Below, one piece after another: positions 9,001 to 16,146 of a stretch of DNA of 64,000 bases; positions within the stretch are counted from its first letter, which is position 1; each line of letters opens with the position of its first letter. Origin of the DNA: Catenulispora acidiphila DSM 44928 (lineage in GTDB: Bacteria; Actinomycetota; Actinomycetes; Streptomycetales; Catenulisporaceae). Under the pieces are notes generated by a model. That model made no database searches and was not told the origin of the DNA. It was given only the letters and a program-made list of their open reading frames with translations. The stretch lies in the NCBI RefSeq assembly GCF_000024025.1, contig NC_013131.1:2232001-2296000 (forward strand), written 5' to 3'. A program made the translations under genes and the position numbers.

Positions 9001-9122
9001 GAGACGGAATGCCCCCGCTCCATCAGCAGAATCGCCAAGACCCCCTGTTCCTTCGCCGTGCCGGCAGCATGAAAAACATCGTGACTCCGAATGCCGACAG
9101 GCCCGAGCACGGTGTACTGCAT
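6021..9122 (-). CDS. AfsR/SARP-family regulator with NB-ARC and TPR domains
   Basis: A 1033-residue regulator. The ATG at 9122 is preceded by GGGGAG and begins the typical M-Q-Y-T-V-L-G-P-V; 17 upstream codons in frame are unlikely to be used. Order of domains: OmpR-like winged helix (about 1-95), bacterial transcriptional activator (BTAD) domain (about 100-245), NB-ARC ATPase with Walker A G-L-A-G-I-G-K-T-T near residue 305 and a Walker B-like L-L-I-L-L-D-D near 395, then TPR repeats to the C-terminus. AfsR-type proteins activate secondary-metabolism genes after ATP-dependent oligomerisation. It heads an operon with a DUF574 methyltransferase (4-base overlap) and an LLM oxidoreductase. No biosynthetic gene cluster is visible nearby, so the target is unclear. 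Confidence 0.93.
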   Translation of the reverse strand: MQYTVLGPVGIRSHDVFHAAGTAKEQGVLAILLMERGHSVSTQTLADRLWERPPEQFRATLQAHISRLRRRLREASEQAEVIASNQAGYRIDVPADQVDVHYFDLLVSRAQAHAGQDPDSARELLREAEGLWNGEPLAGLPGTWAETMRRVLTDKRRTALLKRLELDLQTGGNADDAVAELTELASGSRIDQRVIELLMIALDSAGRPGDALTLYHEVRIRLRDEAGTDPRAELRQLHQRLLNGSAQHPAAAAPAQPVTPRAIDTLDPDPPYVAGREQELAAILAAVAADLRPGKRGATFLIDGLAGIGKTTLALQAAHLLRSHCPDGALQLNLHSHDPYLPPLDQRQALTQLLDAIGTPYRELARADTVPALGALWRKRTSGRRLLILLDDVLDTAQIELLIPATAGTIVLITSRRRLTGTPGNRQYTLGPLPDSAATALLSHITDRTLPEDDDLASFTQCCGGLALAITVAAGHLRSRPVWTVGDLVSRLSTTSQSLADDPLTSPIHTAFAMSYQTLSPTLRDLLRYIAAHPGPDIGLPAAAAMSGAALADTDIRLDALVDHRLLNLASAHRYRLHNLLRQYILVQGDEQQNLDNRQAVGRAITFYKAAAARADHALQPRRRELHYPAASAQVEGVNLDTTEQARTWLDTEHLNLAAVTTWSVQLGRGIQVGLIPHVLAQHLDRRGRWPQALEHIDELLAAPKGDFPGGNPDAVTACLLTDQAGLLIRANQLDVAVDAANAALAIWNAANDRYGQADAHFQIGRAHDAAERHDEALQAFRTAAALYESLGDHTRVAVAEDQWAVTAFKQGHLDEAFSRGHHALDIARQQNDLAAIADVLNNLGEMHRQADHDQEALAFFQEARTLTAALGDPLITAVLGYNIGAVYEHAGDYHRSLTSTRTALLQFRELNDHRSEIECLILLATAHINLGDRNAAFEETRHAIDLAEQTHDQLRLAQVRLAQGTMLAARGDIQGAIEACESALDIAEQIGAVAEQSQAHRSRCEAYTSLGLHDRAQSHLQQAESQGGPTTE

Positions 9123-9274
9123 AGGTGCTCCCCTCACGCACTGCAGGACGTTGCTCAGCACCCATCGTTGCACTTGAAGTAAGGGGACTCCAGAGCTAAT
9201 TCAAGCCAAACACAGCGATCTAGAAGGACATGACATCGTGCGGCGTCCGCTGAGATATTGGCGGGAATCCCGTA

Positions 9275-9802
9275 TCAGGCTTCTTCGCGGCCGGGTTGCG
9301 GTCGGTCATTCTCTGAGGTGACGCGGTCGAGCTCGACGGAGCATTCCAGGCGTCCGGCCCACGCGATCAAGGCGATCGGACGCGGAAACTTGTCCGCGTC
9401 CTCCCAGCGTTGCACCGATGCCCTGCTGACCCCGAGCAGTAAGGCTAAGTCGCCTTGCGACAGTTTTCGCGCCTTGCGCCTTGTCCACAGCGGCCGCGTC
9501 AGCCGTCGCATTTCGTGACGCTCGAAGGGCTCGCCGTCCTCCGCCTCGACCACTTCTTGGTCCGCGCTTCCGAGCGAGTCCACGACGACCAGGCGGAATC
9601 CCAGTGCGTCCGCCCAGGTGATCAAATGCTTCAAGCTCGGTGTGTCGTAACCCTTTTCCCAGTCCCGAAGGGTTCGCGCCGCGACTCCCAGTGTGTCGCT
9701 GAGTGTTTGTTGTGGAAGGCTGGCAGCATGCCTGGCTGACAGCAGCTGCGACTGCATCTCACCGAGCCGTCGTCGTGCCCCTGCGCTTCCCCGCAGTTCC
9801 AT
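9275..9802 (-). CDS. XRE-type protein with two helix-turn-helix domains
   Basis: A 175-residue protein with a GAGGGG ribosome site before the ATG at 9802. Two Cro/CI-type HTH units are visible in one chain: L-P-Q-Q-T-L-S-D-T-L-G-V-A-A-R-T-L-R-D-W-E-K-G at about residues 28-51 and L-S-Q-G-D-L-A-L-L-L-G-V-S-R-A-S-V-Q-R-W-E at about 113-135. Each is followed by a similar tail (L-I-T-W-A-D-A-L-G-F and L-I-A-W-A-G-R-L-E-C), so the protein looks like an internal duplication. It is a likely DNA-binding repressor. Its target is unknown; the nearest candidates are the divergent peptide/DUF397 genes. Confidence 0.8.
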   Translation of the reverse strand: MELRGSAGARRRLGEMQSQLLSARHAASLPQQTLSDTLGVAARTLRDWEKGYDTPSLKHLITWADALGFRLVVVDSLGSADQEVVEAEDGEPFERHEMRRLTRPLWTRRKARKLSQGDLALLLGVSRASVQRWEDADKFPRPIALIAWAGRLECSVELDRVTSENDRPQPGREEA

Positions 9803-10296
9803 CCGACCCCTCGCATGCCCTCATCGCCGACATGCACTTCGGCCAGCGAAGGCCGCATCGTCAAGCTGATGGCCTGACGTCGGTGTCCGGCAAGTGCCGA
9901 TTTATTCGCTTTGACCCAAAAGAAGCTTTATGACAGCTTCTTTCCCGATCGGCCCTAAAAGAAAACCATATTTGCGTTCGATTTTCTACTTCGGCTAGCA
10001 CGGTGACGGTAGCCGCACGACGCCGGATGCGCGACCCGGGGGCGGCCCGTATCTGAGATGGGGCAGCGCGTCGCCTGATCGCGAGAGGCGCCGCGGTGCT
10101 TGAGGGCACCCAAGATGCTACTAGTGGTAGCTTCACTCGTACAGCACCCCTTATGCATCCAGCCCTGTGTAAAGGCTTGGAAAAGGTTCCTGTCGGGTCT
10201 ACCGGAGGAATTCTGCTACAGCGTATGGTTGGCGCAACCTCAGGTGACGCGGGGCGCCGAGGGTCTTGTCAAACACTGATCCGGACAAGGACATCA
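9803..10296. other. 494-base intergenic region between divergent XRE gene and peptide ORF
   Basis: No convincing coding frame was found. The region is less GC-rich than its surroundings, particularly around 9890-10000. It holds a GCTAC-5-GTAGC palindrome at 10117-10131, a possible operator. Promoters for both divergent transcripts must lie here; no clear -35/-10 pair could be assigned by eye. Confidence 0.5.
10117..10131. promoter_or_regulatory. Palindrome, possible operator
   Basis: GCTAC (10117-10121) and GTAGC (10127-10131) are exact reverse complements separated by TAGTG. It lies in the divergent promoter region of the two-HTH XRE gene and the small peptide ORF. An operator function is inference only. 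Confidence 0.35.
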
Positions 10297-10422
10297 ATGC
10301 CCGAACAGATATTTGCGCTGATCGTGAGCGTCATGCACCTCTGGGGCGCCGCGGCGCACTCTGGCGTCAGCCAATCCTTCATGTTCATCAGCCACATGGT
10401 GATCGGTCTGGTGAACCACTGA
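10297..10422 (+). CDS. Small hydrophobic peptide, 41 residues
   Basis: The reading frame starts at an ATG with AAGG at 10287-10290 as a plausible ribosome site and encodes a 41-residue peptide that is almost wholly apolar or histidine-bearing (I-F-A-L-I-V-S-V-M-H-L-W-G early, F-M-F-I-S-H-M-V-I-G-L-V late). It could form one or two short membrane helices. No family was recognised. The chief support is position: a clear rho-independent terminator begins 19 bases after its stop, so a short transcript ends here and this is the only sensible frame in it. A small RNA with no peptide is the alternative. Confidence 0.5.
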   Translation: MPEQIFALIVSVMHLWGAAAHSGVSQSFMFISHMVIGLVNH

Positions 10423-10440
10423 TCCCTCGCGCCAGTGGAG

Positions 10441-10481
10441 CGGCGCCTCGTTCCGTCCCCGGGCGGCGAGGCGCCGTTTTT
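10441..10481 (+). terminator. Rho-independent terminator
   Basis: Arms CGGCGCCTCG (10441-10450) and CGAGGCGCCG (10467-10476) pair perfectly over 10 bp with a 16-base loop and are followed by five T residues (10477-10481). A true T-tract is uncommon in such GC-rich DNA and makes this one of the clearest terminators in the window. It closes the peptide ORF transcript. Confidence 0.85.
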
Positions 10482-10659
10482 GGTGCTTTTCGGGCGCACA
10501 AGCGGAATGCAAGCCGGCTACAAGCCGAACGCCCAGCGGGGTGGGGAGTCTTGGGGTGTGCGGATCTCGCCGGTCGGCAGTCGTCGGCCGTTCTGCATTC
10601 AGGGCGCCGCGGGCGGGGGTTTGTTCCGCGGCGCGGGGTACTCCACGGGAGGTCGGGCT

Positions 10660-10869
10660 ATGTGTCCGCAGTATGGGTGGTTCAAGTCGAGTTTCAGTAC
10701 CAACTCGAGTACGTGTGTGGAGGTGGCTTTCGTCGAGGGGGTCGACGGGGCTGAGGTGCGGGTGCGGCAGAGTCGGGAGCCTGAGGGGGCGATGTTGGCC
10801 TTCAGTCGGGCGGAGTGGGAGGCGTTCGAGTTGGGCGTGTTCCGGGGTGAGTTCAGTTTGCCCGTGTAA
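10660..10869 (+). CDS. DUF397-domain protein
   Basis: A 69-residue protein starting at the ATG at 10660 behind a GGGAGG ribosome site. The family pattern is plain: W-F-K-S-S-F-S-T-N-S-S-T-C-V-E-V-A at residues 7-23, V-R-V-R-Q-S-R-E-P near 49 and F-S-R-A-E-W-E-A-F near 55. DUF397 proteins are small and specific to actinobacteria, and usually sit beside XRE (HTH_31) regulators of development and antibiotic production. Here the nearest XRE protein is divergent and about 0.9 kb away, with a peptide gene between. It is followed by an NB-ARC/TPR gene after about 160 bases. Confidence 0.92.
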   Translation: MCPQYGWFKSSFSTNSSTCVEVAFVEGVDGAEVRVRQSREPEGAMLAFSRAEWEAFELGVFRGEFSLPV

Positions 10870-11029
10870 GGGCTCTGTGTTCTAAGTGGCGAATGCGGTC
10901 CGGCTTCGGGTGGTCCCCGGCCGGGCCGCGTTTCATGGGGATTTTGCCTCTGGTGTCGCATGCACTGCTGATTACAGTGTTATGGGGGCCGCGTGCAGCG
11001 GCTGGGTCTGCGCCGGAGGGGGAGTCGTC

Positions 11030-13423
11030 GTGGCCGACAGTCAACCGATGAAGCCGGGGGCGAACACCGTGTCGTCCTGGCTGTCCGGGAATGCGCGGGA
11101 GGTGGTCCAGGCCCGCGACATCAGCGGCGGGATCCATATTCATTCCGCGGATCCGAGTCCGTTGCCGCGACCGCGGCAGTTGCCTGCGGAGGTGTCGGCG
11201 TTCGTCGGGCGAAGGCGGGAGTTCGAGCTTCTCCAGAGTTGGGTTCGAGGCGGCGGTGGTGCGGGCTCGGCTGCCGGCGGGTCGGTGCTGATCGTCGGCA
11301 CTGCCGGTGTCGGGAAGACGTCGCTGGCCGTTGGCTTTGCGCATCGCATACGGAATGACTTCCCCGACGGTCAGTTGTTCGTGAACCTGCGCGGTTACGA
11401 CCCGGGACCGCCGCTGTCTTCCGCAGCGGCGTTGGAACGCTTCCTCCGTGCGCTCGGGGTGCCGCCCGGCGCCATTCCGGTCGACCTTGAGGAACGCGCG
11501 GAGCTCTACCGAACGCTGCTGGCCGATCATCGCATCCTGATTGTCTTGGACAACGCCGCGACCGTCGGTCAGGTCCGTCCGCTGCTGCCCGGCGAGCCCG
11601 GATGTCTGGTGCTGGTCACCACTCGCGGCAGGTTGTCCGGGCTGTCCGCGCGCGAGGGGACCCATCGGATCTCGTTGGGGCTGCTGGATCAGGCTGAAGC
11701 TGTGGCGTTGGTGGAGGAAACGACTGCGCCGTATCGTGATCCCGATCCGCCGGAGCAGGTCTCTGAGCTGGTCGCCTTATGTGCCCGGCTGCCATTGGCG
11801 TTGCGGATCGTCGCCGAGAGGGCGGCTGTCAGACCCCATATGCCTCTCCGAGAGCTGATTTCGGATCTGAGGCGAGAATCGTCGTTGTGGGACGCGCTGT
11901 CCGCCGAGGACTCAGCCGATCCTGACGCCGACGCGGTGCGCTCGGTGTTCGCCTGGTCTTACCGCGCGCTGCCGCCGGCGGCGGCCAAGGCGTTCCGACG
12001 CCTCGGGCTGCACCCCGGACCCGAGTTCGGCTCGGGCGCGGCTGCCGCTCTGGTCGGCGACGATCTGAAGCGCACCCGGGGTCTGCTCGACATCCTCGTC
12101 GGTGGTCATCTGCTGGAGCAGGTCGGTCCGGATCGCTACCAGTTCCACGACCTGCTCAGGGCATACGCACTCAGCCAAGTACATAGCGATGAGAGCCCTG
12201 AAGAACGCGCCCTCGTCCTGAACCGCGTCATCAAGTGGTACTTGTACGGAGCCAGTGCCGCAGTGGCCGCCACGCAGACTCTCATCGAGCCGGTAGCTGT
12301 CGAACCACCTGAGGCGACGCTGGAGCTTCCGGCCTTCGACTCCACAACCCAAGCCACGGACTGGTACGCCGCCGAACGAGCCAACCTGATTGCCGCGGTC
12401 CGCGTCGCCGCCGAATCCGGCTTCCACACACTCGCATGGCAGATATCTGCGACGCTCTATCCCATCCAGGACGCCTACGGATCGCTCGACGACTGGATCG
12501 ACACCTCGAGCCAAGGACTGGAATCCGCACTGGCGGCAGGTGACCTCGCGGGACAGGCATCGCTCCTCTACAGCCTCGGCGCGGCTCTTAGCGGCTCCCG
12601 CGAGTTGGAGCAAGCCGAACCGCGCTTGGCGGAAGCAGTCCGGCTCTTCACTGAACTGAACGATCGAAACGGCCTTCTTCGCGCGACCAACGCCCTAGGC
12701 CTGGTTAACCTCCGCCGCCGTCGATTCGACGAGGCGGAATCAATGTTTATAACTTGCATGTCTCTCGCCGAGGAAGGCGAACAGCACGCGTGGCGTGCCA
12801 CGGCGTTGGACAACCTCGGCTCCGCTTACGACGCGATGGGCGGTCGGCCACAGGAGGCAGCCGAACTCTCCCTGGAGGCGCTGCAACAGCTCCGCTCCAT
12901 CGATGCCGACCCGCGTACCCTCGTCGACCCCCTCCTCACGCTGGCACGCATAGCCCGCGATGTAGGCGACCTCGCGCAGGCGGAGGCGCACGTGAACGAG
13001 GCGACGGAGATCATCGGCAGCGGCGTGGTCTTTCGCTCGCTCGCCTTTGCCGTTCTCCTCGAACAAGCCGTTCAAGCCCTGCTTCACGGCCGCCACGACC
13101 AAGCCATGGAGACGTACTTCCGCTGCTTGGCGATGGCGCGGGAAATCGGCGATCGGACGCGCGAAGCGCTTGCGCAGGACGGCATCGGCAGGGTGTTGCA
13201 AGCGACCGACCGCGTTGCCGAAGCTGTCGAGTTCTACAGGGTTGCCGCCACCTCCGGGCACCCCAACGTGTTCGAGAAAGCATCGATTCTTCACCACCTC
13301 GCGGATGCCCTGGAACAGACGGCGCAGGCGGACGCGGCGAACAACGTGCGGCATCAGGCGCTCAAACTCCTGGAGCCCTTCACTGACAAGCGCAGTGCGG
13401 ATCTGCGCAACAGACTGTCGTAG
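11030..13423 (+). CDS. STAND protein: NB-ARC ATPase with C-terminal TPR repeats
   Basis: A 797-residue protein. The GTG at 11030 lies 7 bases after a GGAGGGGG ribosome site; an ATG at 11049 and an upstream ATG at 10982 are alternatives. Residues 1-50 contain no enzyme or DNA-binding domain, only a V-Q-A-R-D-I-S-G-G-I-H-I-H element typical of actinobacterial NB-ARC proteins. The ATPase follows: G-T-A-G-V-G-K-T-S at 90-98, I-L-I-V-L-D-N-A near 170 and a winged-helix part to about 400. TPR-like helices fill the remainder. STAND proteins are signalling switches that oligomerise on ligand binding; the output partner must be in another protein. The 3' end overlaps the convergent PP2C-like frame by 44 bases. 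Confidence 0.9.
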   Translation: MADSQPMKPGANTVSSWLSGNAREVVQARDISGGIHIHSADPSPLPRPRQLPAEVSAFVGRRREFELLQSWVRGGGGAGSAAGGSVLIVGTAGVGKTSLAVGFAHRIRNDFPDGQLFVNLRGYDPGPPLSSAAALERFLRALGVPPGAIPVDLEERAELYRTLLADHRILIVLDNAATVGQVRPLLPGEPGCLVLVTTRGRLSGLSAREGTHRISLGLLDQAEAVALVEETTAPYRDPDPPEQVSELVALCARLPLALRIVAERAAVRPHMPLRELISDLRRESSLWDALSAEDSADPDADAVRSVFAWSYRALPPAAAKAFRRLGLHPGPEFGSGAAAALVGDDLKRTRGLLDILVGGHLLEQVGPDRYQFHDLLRAYALSQVHSDESPEERALVLNRVIKWYLYGASAAVAATQTLIEPVAVEPPEATLELPAFDSTTQATDWYAAERANLIAAVRVAAESGFHTLAWQISATLYPIQDAYGSLDDWIDTSSQGLESALAAGDLAGQASLLYSLGAALSGSRELEQAEPRLAEAVRLFTELNDRNGLLRATNALGLVNLRRRRFDEAESMFITCMSLAEEGEQHAWRATALDNLGSAYDAMGGRPQEAAELSLEALQQLRSIDADPRTLVDPLLTLARIARDVGDLAQAEAHVNEATEIIGSGVVFRSLAFAVLLEQAVQALLHGRHDQAMETYFRCLAMAREIGDRTREALAQDGIGRVLQATDRVAEAVEFYRVAATSGHPNVFEKASILHHLADALEQTAQADAANNVRHQALKLLEPFTDKRSADLRNRLS

Positions 13424-13940
13424 GGACGATCGGCGATATCGCTACTAGGAGCACCTCGCTGGCGGTCAGATGCTCCGCGACGGAGTCAACGGACTCGGAC
13501 ACATGTGGCAGTGGCTCGAACAGAGCGTGACAGGCACCGGTCGCACGGTCCAGCAGCCAGGCGCCGGAGTCGCCGATCCGGAACAGCTGGACGTACGGCC
13601 CGTCCACGTCCGGCTGCACGACGCCGGCGACCAGCGTCGTGACGGACCGCGCGAGCTGCTCGGTGACGTAGTACGCCACGCTCTCGAAATCCAGCGGCCG
13701 GTCTTGCGGGAGCAGGGACAGGAGATGTTCGACGGCGGCGTGGCAGGCCTCTGCGGCGCCGGATTCGCCGTCGGCGACGGCGAAGACCACCGCAGCGGAT
13801 GCCTCGTGGACGGCGACGCGCGCAACGTTTTGGCGCGGCCGGCCGCGGAAGCGGTGACAGGCGCCGCGGCAGGCGTGTGCTTCCAGTCGGTCAGAGTGGC
13901 CGGCGCACGCATCCAGCCGCAGCTCGGCTGCCTCGGACAT
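13380..13940 (-). CDS. PP2C-like phosphatase, apparently truncated at the C-terminus
   Basis: A 186-residue frame with a GGGGAGG ribosome site before the ATG at 13940. The N-terminal half has the PP2C pattern V-V-F-A-V-A-D-G-E-S-G (residues 51-61; the Asp-Gly is the first metal motif) and later L-F-R-I-G-D-S-G-A-W-L-L-D. The chain then reaches a strand, S-E-V-L-L-V-A-I-S, where an intact PP2C would continue into the D-G metal motif, but instead ends in 18 Cys-rich residues read from the opposite strand of the NB-ARC gene. The missing metal aspartate suggests an inactive remnant. It lies upstream on the same strand as nothing else; the Ser/Thr kinase gene is 317 bases behind it. Confidence 0.65.
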   Translation of the reverse strand: MSEAAELRLDACAGHSDRLEAHACRGACHRFRGRPRQNVARVAVHEASAAVVFAVADGESGAAEACHAAVEHLLSLLPQDRPLDFESVAYYVTEQLARSVTTLVAGVVQPDVDGPYVQLFRIGDSGAWLLDRATGACHALFEPLPHVSESVDSVAEHLTASEVLLVAISPIVPTTVCCADPHCACQ

Positions 13941-14257
13941 CCCGATCGCCTCCCCTTCGCCATCGCCAGCCGATCCGCACCCGTCGTGCGGCGCGGGCGT
14001 CGCTGGGCAGAAGGCTAGGGAAGCCGCCAGAGGACCGGTCCTGAGTACGACGTCCTACGCTCGGCCATCAGGGTTCGAGTGCGCTGTGGTGCTCCAAGCC
14101 AGTGCGGCGCAGGACCCCCTGAACTCGGCGGCGGGAAACTCGGCTGGTCCGGTCTGGCCTCAGCGGGGAACCTGGCGGTCTCGCTGCGGTCCACGTCGCC
14201 CGCGCAGGACGTCGGGTTCCCGTCGCCGACTGCGATGCGCCGGCCGGTGGCGCTGCC
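13941..14257. other. 317-base gap between PP2C-like and kinase genes
   Basis: I see no coding frame with family features, no RNA gene and no strong hairpin. It must hold the promoter of the PP2C-like gene unless that gene is transcribed from the kinase promoter. Confidence 0.5.
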
Positions 14258-15982
14258 CTACTTCTGAACCGGGCTCGTGCCGCTCATGCCGAACTGCGGT
14301 GAGCACGACTGACTGTCCTTCTCGTCCGCGTGCCAGACGCAGATCTGCATCGTGTAGCCCTGGTCGGGCAAGAAGTTCGTCTTCTCGGCGAAGTGGGATG
14401 CGCTGAAGGTGTAGGTCATTCCGTCGCTGCGGATCACCTCGGCGACGCACGACTGCTGCAGCGAGGTGTTGAGCACTCCGGCGAGGTTGCCCGAACCGTC
14501 GCTGTCCAGCCAGCCCGAGCACGCCGCGTCGTTGGCCACCCAGGTGGTGTCCGCCTCGGAGTTCGGGACGCGCGCCGGATCGTCGGCGCTGTTGATGCCT
14601 GGGATCGACGAGGCGGTCGGGGTGGGATCGGACTTGCCAGGCCCCTGACTCTTCGTCGAGCTGGGATGAGTACTCGGTGCGGTGGTACCGGCGGGTCGGC
14701 TCGGCGTGCTGGCTCCGCTGCCGTTCTTCGACGACGAGGTCTTGGTGCCCGTCGGCGTCGTGCTTCCGAGGCCGGTCGAGGAGGACCCGGTCGAGGAGGA
14801 CCCGGTCAAGGAGGATCCGGACGAGGTCGGTCCCGGGGCGGTCGTCTGAGACGAACGCGGCGGAGCCGAGGACGATTCGGTCCCGGCGATCGGCACGATG
14901 CCGATTCCCGAGGCGGCAGAAGGCGAATGCGTCGAGGAGTTCCCATGCGACGAGAGCGCTGCGAGCACCCCGGCGACCGCGACACAGAACACTGCGACCG
15001 CTGCCAGCGGTATGAGGACTCGCGTTCGGCGCGACCGTCCAGCCTCGCCGTTGTCGGTCAGCCCTTGCGTGGGACCGGGTTCCGGCTCTGTTGCTACCTC
15101 CAGGTCAGGCGGCAGCACCGTGTCGATCACGCTGACCGGCGTCGCGGCGAAAGCCCGCCGCTTCGCGATGCGCTCCATCACCGGCGCCGACCACGACGGA
15201 CTCACCGCGTCGGCGTGGTCGTGTGCCGCCGTCACCAGCTCCGCAGCCGTCGGACGAGCCGCGGGATCGGCGGCAAGACAGGGTTCGACGACCGCCGCGA
15301 GTGCGGGGTCCAGCGTGCGGATCGTGCTGATGTCAGGCAGCGCGCCGGGAAGACGTGCCGAGGCGGCGTAGATCAGTGTGGCGGCCAGCGAATACAGGTC
15401 GGCCCGCTCGCTGACGTCCCGGTCGCCGGCTTCCTGCTCCGGCGCGGTGAACCCGCGCGTGCCCGAACTCGCGCCGGTGCGCGTCAGCCGGGCCTGGTCG
15501 CCGGCGAGCGCGATGCCGAAGTCGATGAGCTTCACGCCGTCGCGGACCAGCATGATGTTGGCGGGCTTGAGGTCGCGGTGCACGATCCCGGCCTCGTGCA
15601 CGGCCTGTAAGTGCGCGGCGGTCTCGGCCAGCAGCAGCCACAGGGCGTCGGCGGCGAGCGGTCCGAAGGAGCGGACCGCATCCTCCACAGTGAGTCCGGG
15701 TACGTATTCGGTCGCGAACCACGGCTCGGGCGCGGTGCTGTCGCTGGCCAGCAGAGAGGGGGCGACCCCGAAGGGAACGCGGTGCAGGATCGCGACCTCG
15801 CGGTTGAACCGCTCTCCGGAGACCAGGCGCGGCTTGACCCGCTTGACCGCGACGTAGCGTCCTTCGCGGGTGCCGAGATAGACCTCTCCCATGCCGCCGG
15901 CGCCGAGGACGCCGATGACGGTGAACTGGCCGATCTCGCGCGGGTCGCCCGGACCGAGCGGTTCGGCGACGTCAGCGTCCAT
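14258..15982 (-). CDS. Membrane Ser/Thr protein kinase with extracytoplasmic domain
   Basis: A 574-residue kinase. The ATG at 15982 is preceded by ACGGGG; a GTG at 16006 would add eight residues. The kinase domain is complete: G-A-G-G-M-G loop at 27-32, ATP lysine Lys48, H-R-D-L-K-P-A-N at 135-142, D-F-G at 154-156 and A-P-E at 180-182. A single membrane helix spans about 321-343. Outside is a long Ser/Thr/Gly-rich linker (about 345-470) and a C-terminal globular part with four Cys that may be a sensor. Such kinases phosphorylate cytoplasmic targets on Ser/Thr and often signal through FHA proteins; an FHA gene is divergent here. The outer domain was not recognised. Confidence 0.93.
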   Translation of the reverse strand: MDADVAEPLGPGDPREIGQFTVIGVLGAGGMGEVYLGTREGRYVAVKRVKPRLVSGERFNREVAILHRVPFGVAPSLLASDSTAPEPWFATEYVPGLTVEDAVRSFGPLAADALWLLLAETAAHLQAVHEAGIVHRDLKPANIMLVRDGVKLIDFGIALAGDQARLTRTGASSGTRGFTAPEQEAGDRDVSERADLYSLAATLIYAASARLPGALPDISTIRTLDPALAAVVEPCLAADPAARPTAAELVTAAHDHADAVSPSWSAPVMERIAKRRAFAATPVSVIDTVLPPDLEVATEPEPGPTQGLTDNGEAGRSRRTRVLIPLAAVAVFCVAVAGVLAALSSHGNSSTHSPSAASGIGIVPIAGTESSSAPPRSSQTTAPGPTSSGSSLTGSSSTGSSSTGLGSTTPTGTKTSSSKNGSGASTPSRPAGTTAPSTHPSSTKSQGPGKSDPTPTASSIPGINSADDPARVPNSEADTTWVANDAACSGWLDSDGSGNLAGVLNTSLQQSCVAEVIRSDGMTYTFSASHFAEKTNFLPDQGYTMQICVWHADEKDSQSCSPQFGMSGTSPVQK

Positions 15983-15994
15983 CGGCGCCCCGTC

Positions 15995-16016
15995 CGCTGC
16001 GTGCACTCACGCAGCG
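15995..16016. promoter_or_regulatory. Palindrome at the kinase gene start
   Basis: Arms 15995-16003 and 16008-16016 (CGCTGCGTG and its complement) are exact over 9 bp with a 4-base spacer. It lies just upstream of the probable kinase start at 15982, between the divergent kinase and FHA genes. It could be an operator or an mRNA hairpin affecting kinase translation; the choice is open. Confidence 0.4.
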
Positions 16017-16146
16017 TAGGTTAGCGAGCACGGCCGCGCCCGGGCAACGTGACGATGATCGCGTCCGGGCGCCGTGCCGAAGATCCTTGAGGACCGGTCC
16101 TCCGCGCCTGCTCCTACACTTGCGCCAGCTGAACGGAGGCCCCGAC

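Noticed and set aside
6021-9122. Regulator of a local antibiotic gene cluster
   Set aside because: No polyketide, peptide or terpene synthase gene lies in the window, so the AfsR-like gene cannot be tied to a cluster here.
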